A stretch of 64,000 nt of DNA from a bacterium (GTDB taxonomy: Bacteria > Planctomycetota > Planctomycetia > Pirellulales > Pirellulaceae): NCBI GenBank assembly GCA_030430075.1, contig JAUIGN010000007.1, positions 268,717 through 332,716 of the forward strand, given 5' to 3'. The position numbers and the translations under genes were made by a program. Within the stretch, counting starts at the first letter, position 1. The number at the start of each line of letters is the position of its first letter. The notes below the pieces were generated by a model that had not been told where the DNA came from, did no database searches, and saw only the letters and a list, made by a program, of their open reading frames with translations. This document shows, one piece after another, positions 46,670-53,502 of this stretch.

Positions 46670-47105
46670 CGGTCCGCGCCGGACGCGTTCTGTCGCCCGG
46701 ACGGCACGACCGCGATACGGGGCCACCATGGCTGCCGTGCTGGTCTGCCTGCTGGTGGTGATGCTGGTCTGTGGCACGCTGGCTCGCGCGTTGCTGCTGC
46801 ACCATCGGCAAACGCAGCGCGAGTCGATCCAGTTGCAGACGCTGTGGCTGGCCGAATCGGCTCAGGCGCTGGCAATCGGGCAACTGCGGGCGGACCCTGA
46901 ATATCCGGGGGAGACGTGGCGGACGGCGGTCGATGATGCGCCCCGTCTATCCGGAGTGGCGGAAATACAGATCTCGCGTCTCGAGGAGTTGCCAGGTCGC
47001 CGACTGGTCACCATTACGGCAACGTTTCCAGAGGATCCCTTGCAGCGGGTCGTACTGCAGAGCGAATTCATGGTGGACCTGCCAGTTCCGGGAGAAGCAG
47101 AATGA
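46653..47105 (+). CDS. Pseudopilin-like protein 3 (GspK/PilX-like)
   Basis: A 150-residue protein with a long basic leader, then a hydrophobic segment (GATMAAVLVCLLVVMLVCGT) and a helix ending in WLAESAQALAIGQL, which is the PilX/GspK-type beginning (helix followed by A-E-x-A). GGGAGG lies before the ATG, and the gene overlaps the previous one by 17 bases. The C-terminal half is short compared with true GspK, so a reduced tip protein is possible. Confidence 0.7.
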   Translation: MQRTNNGPRRTRSVARTARPRYGATMAAVLVCLLVVMLVCGTLARALLLHHRQTQRESIQLQTLWLAESAQALAIGQLRADPEYPGETWRTAVDDAPRLSGVAEIQISRLEELPGRRLVTITATFPEDPLQRVVLQSEFMVDLPVPGEAE

Positions 47106-48118
47106 AGAAGCAACCACGCGCCTTTACCCTGGTCGAACTGCTGGTGGTCATTGCGATCATCGGTGTGCTGGTGGCGTTACTGTTACCGGCCGTGCAGGCT
47201 GCGCGAGAAGCCGCCCGGCGTGCCCAGTGTCAACATCACCTGGTCCAGATTGGCATCGCCATCAACAACTACGAAATGGCCCATACGGCCTATCCCGTGG
47301 GGACCGTGGCGGCGACTGGCCCGGTCCGCAGCGTGTCCCAGGGGTACCATCATGGCTGGACGATCCAGTTGCTGCCGTACGTTGAGCAATCGGCCGTTTA
47401 TCGCCACGTTGATCCGGCAGTCAGCGTCTACGATTCGTCCCATGCCCGGGTGCGCACTCACAACGTGGCCGTCTATCGTTGTCCATCGGCCTGGCTGGGG
47501 GGCGACGGCTACAGCGACTACGCTGGATTGCAGCACGATCGTGAGTCACCGATTGATACCGACAACGACGGCGTGTTCTTTCTCAACAGCCGAGTGCGGT
47601 ACCAGGACCTTTCGGACGGAACGTCGCAGACCTTGTTCGTAGGAGAAAAGCTGGCCACGCAGGGCGACCTCGGTTGGATGTCCGGCACCCGCGCGATCTT
47701 GAGAAACACGGGCACGCCCCTGAATGCCGCCATGCAGTTGAATGCCGGACAGCCCGCGTTGGCCCGGCCGAATGGGCCTCCGGGGACATCGGCGAACGTA
47801 TCCCAGTCGCCAGCGTCCGATGGCCCGGCGGATCCTCCGGCAGGCGATGACCCGAGCGACCAAGCGAACGGCGCGGAGACGAAGGGTGCCGAGGGCGACG
47901 CGGCCGAAACAACCGATGCACCGAGTGAGAACCCGATCCGGTTTGGAGAACCGGTCGGGCCGCTGGCCGTCGGTGGTTTCGCCAGCGATCATCCGGCCGG
48001 CGCAAACTTTGCATTCGGTGACGGCAGTGTTCGCTATCTCAGCGAGACGATCTCGATGCGCGTCTATCAGCAGTTGGGGAATCGCCATGACGGCCAGTTG
48101 TTGGACGGAGGCTTCTGA
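47102..48118 (+). CDS. DUF1559 prepilin-type protein 1
   Basis: A 338-residue DUF1559 (SBP_bac_10-like) protein. It has the prepilin signal FTLVELLVVIAIIGVLVALL with Glu5, the following VQAAREAARR helix, and the planctomycete hallmark at the C-terminus: DHPAGANFAFGDGSVRYLS (the H-x9-DG motif). Between residues about 220 and 280 there is an Ala/Pro/Asp/Glu-rich low-complexity insertion. It overlaps the preceding pseudopilin gene (ATGA) and the next DUF1559 gene (TGATG), so it belongs to the same operon. Confidence 0.9.
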   Translation: MKKQPRAFTLVELLVVIAIIGVLVALLLPAVQAAREAARRAQCQHHLVQIGIAINNYEMAHTAYPVGTVAATGPVRSVSQGYHHGWTIQLLPYVEQSAVYRHVDPAVSVYDSSHARVRTHNVAVYRCPSAWLGGDGYSDYAGLQHDRESPIDTDNDGVFFLNSRVRYQDLSDGTSQTLFVGEKLATQGDLGWMSGTRAILRNTGTPLNAAMQLNAGQPALARPNGPPGTSANVSQSPASDGPADPPAGDDPSDQANGAETKGAEGDAAETTDAPSENPIRFGEPVGPLAVGGFASDHPAGANFAFGDGSVRYLSETISMRVYQQLGNRHDGQLLDGGF

Positions 48119-49227
48119 TGTGTTCCTGCAGGTACAACAAGGCTGCTGGCCGCGGCGAGCGGTTCGCGACCTTCCGGCCGTCCAGGCGGCGCGCCGATGC
48201 GCCCGCTACGCGGCTCGGTGGGCTCGACCTCCCGGCCCGTGCTGGATTCACGTTAGTCGAGTTGCTGGTTGTGGTTGCCATCATCGGAATTCTGGTAAGC
48301 CTCCTTCTGCCGGCCGTGCAGTCGGCCCGCGAAGCAGCTCGCCGCGCGTCCTGCTCGAACAACCTCGTGCAGATGGTGATGGCCGTCCATCAATATGAAG
48401 CGACGCACCGCGTTTTTCCTCCCGGCACCGTGAATGACACCCGACCGATCCAGAACCGGCTCAATGGCTACCACCATGGCTGGCTGGAACAGATCTTGCC
48501 GTTCATCGAGTCCGAGGCACTGTACTACCATGTTGATCGCCGCGTCAGCGTCTACGATCGGGCGAATCGGCCTGTCCGCCAGACCGGCCGGACATGGTTC
48601 CTCTGTGACTCGAATCCGCAGAACGGTCGCCTCTACACACACTACGCCGGCCTCCATCATGATTTGGAGGCGACGATTGACGTCGACCAGAACGGGATCT
48701 TCTTCCTCAACAGCGCCGTGACCAGCGATGACGTTCTTGACGGACTTGGTTACACCATTTTTCTCGGAGAGAAGATTGTCGAGCCGGGAGATCTGGGCTG
48801 GTTGTCCGGGACGCGAAGCATCCTGAGGAACACGGGCGAGCAGATGAACTCGGCTGCCGAAGCGATTCAGCGCGCCGGAACCTGGCGATCGGTGCCAGAA
48901 TATCCGCCCGGGTTGTCCGTCGATTCTGACCCGATGTATTCAAATGGAGTTTCGCTGGGCGGCATGGGGGGCAGTGAAGATGTTGGATTCGACGAAGCGA
49001 TGGGGATGTATGGCGACGGAATCATCTTCGACGGATCAGAGATCTTGGCGAGCCAGGAACCGCGCGTGGTCGCCACGTTTGTCGGCGGCTTCGCCAGCTT
49101 TCATCCGGGAGGTGCAAATTTCGCACTCGGTGATGGGAGCGTTCGCTTGCTTGCCGAGACGATTTCGATGACCGTCTATCGCCAACTGGGCCATCGTGGC
49201 GACGGGGAATTGACGACCCTGCCTTAG
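48118..49227 (+). CDS. DUF1559 prepilin-type protein 2
   Basis: A 369-residue DUF1559 protein with an unusually long basic leader (about 42 residues) before the prepilin helix FTLVELLVVVAIIGILVSLL. The C-terminal H-x9-DG motif is FHPGGANFALGDGSVRLL. A Gly/Met-rich insert (MYSNGVSLGGMGGSEDVG) sits near residue 278. The start shares one base with the previous stop. Likely a structural subunit or substrate of the neighbouring pseudopilus machinery; this is inference. Confidence 0.9.
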   Translation: MCSCRYNKAAGRGERFATFRPSRRRADAPATRLGGLDLPARAGFTLVELLVVVAIIGILVSLLLPAVQSAREAARRASCSNNLVQMVMAVHQYEATHRVFPPGTVNDTRPIQNRLNGYHHGWLEQILPFIESEALYYHVDRRVSVYDRANRPVRQTGRTWFLCDSNPQNGRLYTHYAGLHHDLEATIDVDQNGIFFLNSAVTSDDVLDGLGYTIFLGEKIVEPGDLGWLSGTRSILRNTGEQMNSAAEAIQRAGTWRSVPEYPPGLSVDSDPMYSNGVSLGGMGGSEDVGFDEAMGMYGDGIIFDGSEILASQEPRVVATFVGGFASFHPGGANFALGDGSVRLLAETISMTVYRQLGHRGDGELTTLP

Positions 49228-49315
49228 AATCAATACCGTTCAATGGGATTTTGCAAGTCGTTGATTTTCAACGATGATTTCGGATTCCACGTTTCCAGAT
49301 TCCACGTTTTCGTAG

Positions 49316-49332
49316 GTCATGCTTTGCATGAC
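49316..49332. repeat. Perfect short palindrome GTCATGC-TTT-GCATGAC
   Basis: The best member of the palindrome family: seven-base perfect arms and a TTT loop, 89 bases after the DUF1559 protein 2 stop. Confidence 0.7.
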
Positions 49333-49360
49333 ATTCCAAACCACCCAAACACGGATGATG

Positions 49361-49514
49361 CATCAGCCGTTGGGCGTTAGTCCCGGTTCCGTTGATGGCA
49401 GCGGATACCGGATGCTAACGCGTTCCGGCGGAGATGCGCGGTGCTTTGGGTAAATTCACCACAAACGAGTGCGACACAGCGACTTGCAATGAATGGTTGT
49501 TCGTTCACGAATAG
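49361..49514. repeat. Dispersed ~150 bp repeat, copy 2
   Basis: Begins CATCAGCCGTTGGGCGTTAG like copy 1 at 24913 and shares blocks throughout, including CACCACAAACGA. An extended stem is visible: GCGTTAG (49374-49380) with CTAACGC (49415-49421), inside it CCGGT with ACCGG, and inside that TCCGTTG with CAGCGGA (one G-T-type pair). Some differences between the copies keep the inner pairs intact. Confidence 0.8.
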
Positions 49515-49539
49515 TCCGGGTTAACGTTGTGGCAGCCGC

Positions 49540-50511
49540 ATGAAACGACGAACCGGTTTTACTTATCTGGAAATGGTGGTGGTGATCGCCATTATCGGCG
49601 TGCTCGTCGCGTTACTCCTGCCTGCAGTCCAGGCGGCACGCGAGGCGGCTCGGCGCATGGCGTGCGGGAACCATCTCGAACAATTGATCCTGGCGGTTCA
49701 GCAGTATGAAGCTGCCCACGGCGTCTACCCGCCGGGTACGATCGCGGACCAGGGGCCGATTCTGAATGTTCCGCAAGGCTACCACCATGGTTGGATCAGC
49801 CAGATCCTGCCGTATCTGGAGCAGGAGGTGGTCGCACGGAACATCGACCGGCGGGCGAGCGTCTACGGACCCGCCAATCGCGATCCGCGACGTGCGGACA
49901 TTGAGGTTCTGCGGTGTCCGTCGTCCCCGGCGGGCGGTGTTGGTTACAGTGACTATGCCGCCGTCCACCACGATCGCGAAGCACCCATTGATGTTGACAA
50001 CAACGGTGTGTTCTTTCTCAATAGCGCGATTCGCTACGACGATGTTGTGGACGGCGTCTCCAACACGATCTTTCTGGGCGAGAAAGCGACCGTCCGCGGG
50101 GACCTGGGATGGATGTCGGGGACACGGGCCACCTTGCGGAACTTTGGTGTTTTCGGTGGGGGCGGCTGGGGCTGGGGGAATGCGCCTCGACTGCCTTGGA
50201 CCGGCGATGGCCCTCCACCCGATGCCGCCTCCGAATCGGGCCCCCGCGAAATGCTGAACGACCAAGCGCTCAAGGAAGCCCTCTTTCAGGCGGCCGAAAG
50301 CGACACCTCCTTGTTGCCGGAGCAGCGGGTACAGGTGCCGCAAGACATGCGGCTGGCGGTGGGTGGGTTTTCCAGTGTGCATCCGGGCGGCGCCCAGTTC
50401 GCCCGAGGAGATGGAAGCGTGCGATTCGTCGCGGAAACGATCGACATCCAAGTCCGGTGGCAACTGGCCAATCGGGCCGACCGACGACTCGATGACGCCC
50501 ACGACTGGTAG
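49540..50511 (+). CDS. DUF1559 prepilin-type protein 3
   Basis: A 323-residue DUF1559 protein. The prepilin helix is FTYLEMVVVIAIIGVLVALL (Glu5 kept, Tyr at position 3). The C-terminal H-x9-DG motif is VHPGGAQFARGDGSVRFV. A Gly/Trp stretch (GVFGGGGWGWGNAPRLPW) near residue 203 replaces the inserts seen in the two preceding paralogues. It is separated from them by 312 bases of repeat DNA, so it may have its own promoter. Confidence 0.9.
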   Translation: MKRRTGFTYLEMVVVIAIIGVLVALLLPAVQAAREAARRMACGNHLEQLILAVQQYEAAHGVYPPGTIADQGPILNVPQGYHHGWISQILPYLEQEVVARNIDRRASVYGPANRDPRRADIEVLRCPSSPAGGVGYSDYAAVHHDREAPIDVDNNGVFFLNSAIRYDDVVDGVSNTIFLGEKATVRGDLGWMSGTRATLRNFGVFGGGGWGWGNAPRLPWTGDGPPPDAASESGPREMLNDQALKEALFQAAESDTSLLPEQRVQVPQDMRLAVGGFSSVHPGGAQFARGDGSVRFVAETIDIQVRWQLANRADRRLDDAHDW

Positions 50512-50699
50512 CGCCGGCAGCCACGTCCTCCGGAACTACCGGGTCGCCGCCAATTTGGCGAGTTGCCTCGCATCCCCGGCTTCCGCGGGATTCCCGTGTT
50601 TCGCCTTGCCGAAAATCGGCCTTGCCAAACTTCCGTTTTTCCCCAAAATCTCCCCTCCCTGTGGGCTTCGATCGGTTTCCGGCAAGGGAGAGTTGAGGA

Positions 50700-51242
50700 A
50701 TGAGTGGGCCACTCTATTTTGATGAACTCCAGGTCGGCGATTCCTGGGAGAGTCGCGGGCGGACGATCACCGAAGCGGACGTCGTCAATTTCGCCGGCAT
50801 GACCGGTGACTTCGACCCGCTGCATGTGGACCACGAGTTCGCCAAGGAGACTCCGTTCGGTCGGCCCATCGCTCATGGCTTGTTAGGGCTGTCGCTGCTT
50901 GCCGGACTCAGTAGTACGGCCCCGTCGATGCACACCAAGGCATTTTTGGGGATCAGCCAATGGCAGTTCTTGCATCCCCTGTTGATCGGTGACACGGTCC
51001 GTGTCCGGACCACCGTCACGGCCCTGAATTCCAAGAACCGCCGGCAAGGTCGAGTTACCTGGCAGCGGCAGTTGGTGAACCAAGCGGGCGAAGTCGTGCA
51101 GCAAGGCGAGTTCGAAACCATGGTCGCCGCCACTCCGCTACGCCTACGACGCAATGACGAGCCGTCAGTCGCTCAACGGCAGAGCGACGACAAGCGGGCC
51201 GCACCCGCCACGCCATCCGCCGGCCAACGCAGGTCGGCCTGA
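50700..51242 (+). CDS. MaoC-family hydratase-like protein
   Basis: A 180-residue hot-dog-fold protein. The MaoC active-site block is GDFDPLHVDHEFAKETPFGR (Asp and His), followed by IAHGLLGLSLLAGL. Relatives hydrate enoyl-CoA thioesters; the substrate here is unknown. The last 30 residues are a low-complexity basic tail. A GGGAG site lies before the ATG. It stands alone after the pseudopilin array. Confidence 0.88.
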   Translation: MSGPLYFDELQVGDSWESRGRTITEADVVNFAGMTGDFDPLHVDHEFAKETPFGRPIAHGLLGLSLLAGLSSTAPSMHTKAFLGISQWQFLHPLLIGDTVRVRTTVTALNSKNRRQGRVTWQRQLVNQAGEVVQQGEFETMVAATPLRLRRNDEPSVAQRQSDDKRAAPATPSAGQRRSA

Positions 51243-51430
51243 GGCAACCATCGCGTCTGCCACTCTTGCGGTTTCGAGCACTCGTGGTTTACTGAGCTCG
51301 GTATCGGCGAGGACCAGGCCGGCAAACGCTGCCGGTTACCAGCACCTTGGGGATGGAGACCAAGCATGGCGCGGCGGGCGCGGCGATGCAGCGGGTGGCA
51401 ATCCATCAATGTTTCACGGCCAAGAAGTAA

Positions 51431-51465
51431 GGCGTGGCGAAACTCGCAATGAGTTCCGCCACGCC
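51431..51465 (-). terminator. Strong hairpin terminator for the fasciclin gene
   Basis: Stem of fifteen positions with a single mismatch (GGCGTGGCG, then AACTC, loop GCAAT, GAGTT, CGCCACGCC), 35 bases after the minus-strand fasciclin stop. Read on the minus strand it is followed by TTACTTCTT, a plausible U-rich release tract. Confidence 0.7.
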
Positions 51466-51499
51466 CGAGCTTGATCTAGGAAATGGTTGACCGTGAGGC

Positions 51500-51985
51500 C
51501 TATTCGGGAAGGATCACCTTGTTGATGACGTGAATCACACCATTGGTGCATTCGATGTCAGCCTTCACGACCTTGGCCTCGTCGATCATGACCGCGTCTC
51601 CCTTCACCGAAATGTCGACGGTCGAACCTTGCACCGTCTTGGCTTCCGAGAGTTTGACGACGTCTTTCGCCATCACCTTCCCCGGCACGACGTGGTAGGT
51701 GAGGATCGCGATCAGCTTCTGTTTGTTTTCCGGCTTCAACAGCGACTCCACGGTGCCTGCCGGCAACTTCTTGAAGGCGGTATCGGTGGGTGCGAAGACA
51801 GTAAAGGGGCCATCACTCTTCAGGACGTCGACGAGCTCGGCGTGTTTCACGGCAGCCACCAGCGTGGAGAAGCTCTTCGCGCCGACGGCGGTGTCCACGA
51901 TGTCCTTCTGATCGGCCGCGAAGGTGTGGGTGGTGACAGCAGCGACGAGTGCGATTGCCAGGCAGCTCAAACGAGAAAACTTCAT
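51500..51985 (-). CDS. Secreted fasciclin-domain protein
   Basis: A 161-residue protein with a Sec signal peptide (residues 1-23, ending HTFA) and one complete FAS1 domain. The H1 motif is [15 protein letters not shown] and the H2 region is [15 protein letters not shown]1 proteins are small secreted adhesion-type domains. AAGGA precedes the ATG. A strong hairpin terminator follows, consistent with a single-gene transcript. Confidence 0.93.
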   Translation of the reverse strand: MKFSRLSCLAIALVAAVTTHTFAADQKDIVDTAVGAKSFSTLVAAVKHAELVDVLKSDGPFTVFAPTDTAFKKLPAGTVESLLKPENKQKLIAILTYHVVPGKVMAKDVVKLSEAKTVQGSTVDISVKGDAVMIDEAKVVKADIECTNGVIHVINKVILPE

Positions 51986-52215
51986 TGAACAATCCTTTCG
52001 TAACGAGTTGATAAATGGGTTCCAGCGGGTCTTGAATTGGGTGAGCTCGAGGGGACTTTAGAACCGGTGCCGGCTCGTGACAACCGGCGCATCAAAAATC
52101 TCTGCAGGGGCGTCATGCACGACAAGATAGGCCTCTGCCGGCAGTCGCGTGGTGCACGTCGTAAGACCGCTTGAGGCACTGATTGGCCCCGCGATTTGAT
52201 CGCATTCCGGCATGA

Positions 52216-52245
52216 TTGCCGATGGTCTTCTCGGTCGATTACAAT
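52216..52245 (+). promoter_or_regulatory. Candidate promoter of the second SDR gene
   Basis: TTGCCG at 52216-52221 and TACAAT at 52240-52245, separated by 18 bases. The start codon follows only eight bases after the -10 box, so the transcript would be leaderless or nearly so; no ribosome binding site is seen. Confidence 0.4.
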
Positions 52246-52253
52246 CAGTCGCT

Positions 52254-53060
52254 ATGAGTACACCAGCCGACCCGACCGTCCAGCAACTGTTTGATTTGAC
52301 CGGCAAGCGGGCCTTGATCACGGGAGCAAGTGGCTACCTGGGAACCGCTATGGCGCGGGCCTTGGCTGAAGCCGGTGCGGTGGTCGTTACGGCCAGCCGG
52401 GATCAGGAGCGGGCCGCTCAAAGTGCGGCGGCGTTGCCGGCCGTCAGCGGCGGCCGACATGTGGGCGTCGCGCTGGATCAACTTGACGAGACTTCTATGG
52501 AAGCCGGTTATCAGGCGGCCCTTGATCTTGTTGGCGGAATCGACATTCTGGTCAACAACGGACAGTCGGGGCCGTCTCATGACTTGACCGACGTGACCCC
52601 CGAGCAGTTTCAACGGCAGTTGGCTAACGCGGCCGGCTACTTTCATCTGGCCCGATTGGTTCGCAATGATCTCGCTCGCCGCAAGGCGGCCGGGTCGGTG
52701 ATCATGATTGGATCGATGTACGGTGTCGTCGGCTCGTATCCGGAAGCTTACGAGTCGATCTGTTCCGCCAGCCCCGTCGCATATCATGCGCTCAAAGGGG
52801 GCATCATTCACATGACACGCCATCTGGCCGTCTACTGGGCCGAGGATGACGTGCGCGTGAATTGTCTCTCTCCGGGACCGTTCCCGAATCCGGCCAAAGT
52901 GCCTGCCGGCCTGGAAGACCGCCTGATTGCCAAGAGCCCGCTACGCCGCATGGGCCGTCCGCACGAATTGAAGGGGGCGGTGGTCTTTCTGGCAAGTGAC
53001 GCCAGCAGCTACGTGACCGGCCAGAATCTGCTCGTCGACGGCGGTTGGACCGCCTGGTAA
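52254..53060 (+). CDS. SDR family oxidoreductase
   Basis: A 268-residue short-chain dehydrogenase. Cofactor loop TGASGYLGTAMARALAE, then NNGQSGPSHDL in place of the usual NNAG, catalytic Ser in MIGSMYGVVG, and Tyr-x3-Lys in YHALKGGIIH. The C-terminal GQNLLVDGGWTAW is typical of gluconate/3-oxoacyl-type SDRs. The variant NNGQS sits at the active-site Asn position. The start at 52254 is chosen from the conserved beginning; 52212 is an in-frame alternative. Confidence 0.88.
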   Translation: MSTPADPTVQQLFDLTGKRALITGASGYLGTAMARALAEAGAVVVTASRDQERAAQSAAALPAVSGGRHVGVALDQLDETSMEAGYQAALDLVGGIDILVNNGQSGPSHDLTDVTPEQFQRQLANAAGYFHLARLVRNDLARRKAAGSVIMIGSMYGVVGSYPEAYESICSASPVAYHALKGGIIHMTRHLAVYWAEDDVRVNCLSPGPFPNPAKVPAGLEDRLIAKSPLRRMGRPHELKGAVVFLASDASSYVTGQNLLVDGGWTAW

Positions 53061-53080
53061 GGCTCCGGGCTTCCTGAAGA

Positions 53081-53095
53081 CATGCTGTGCATGAC
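53081..53095. repeat. Short palindrome CATGC-TGT-GCATG
   Basis: Member of the GTCATGC-N3-GCATGAC family, 20 bases after the SDR stop. Confidence 0.6.
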
Positions 53096-53131
53096 GCCTT
53101 CCGCCCAGGAGGCTTTGTGGCTGCGGTATCC

Positions 53132-53179
53132 TGTTGGTACGGCGTTTTGTTGGCACGCCGTCTTGTTGGAACGTGGCGT
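53132..53179. repeat. Tandem repeat, 3 x 16 bp
   Basis: Three adjoining units (53132, 53148, 53164) with the core TGTTGGNACGNCGTYT. No coding role is apparent. Confidence 0.7.
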
Positions 53180-53263
53180 CAACATCCGCCCGTGAGTCGC
53201 TACGATTGAAAAGTGGTCGCTTGGCTTGCCGCGTTGATGGAATGGCGCCGCATCGTCTGGATG

Positions 53264-53400
53264 GGAGACCTTCGGTCGGCCGTTTCGGCGGGGTCGGAGA
53301 CCCGCGCCGAGCATTCTGCGGAGCCCGCGCCGAGCATTTTGCGGAGCCCCGCGCCGAGCATGGGGAGACCCGCGCCGAGCGGGCGAGGGCGGAGCTCCGA
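53264..53400 (-). repeat. Minisatellite element, copy A (inverted)
   Basis: Read on the minus strand it consists of about four degenerate 21-25 bp units based on GCTCGGCGCGGGTCTCC, followed by the invariant tail (53264-53303). The tail differs from copies B and C at essentially one position. Orientation is opposite to those copies. Confidence 0.85.
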
Positions 53401-53502
53401 GCCTGAATCAGTTTGTGGTGGTTGGAGTGGTCGGATATTCTTGAGGACGTTTGGTCGCTGTTTTATCCGTGATGAGATCTCTCCGACAGTCGAGTCGTCC
53501 AC

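Larger units (their letters stand above)
49228..49539. other. Repeat-bearing gap between two DUF1559 genes
   Basis: About 310 bases interrupting an otherwise compact gene array. It contains one perfect short palindrome (49316-49332) and copy 2 of the ~150 bp dispersed hairpin repeat (49361-49514). No gene is recognised. Confidence 0.7.
53061..53502. other. Repeat-dense intergenic region
   Basis: About 440 bases holding a palindrome copy (53081-53095), a 3 x 16 bp tandem array (53132-53179), and minisatellite copy A with its conserved tail (53264-53400). No gene is recognised. The promoter of the cytochrome gene must lie within or beyond these repeats. Confidence 0.7.
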
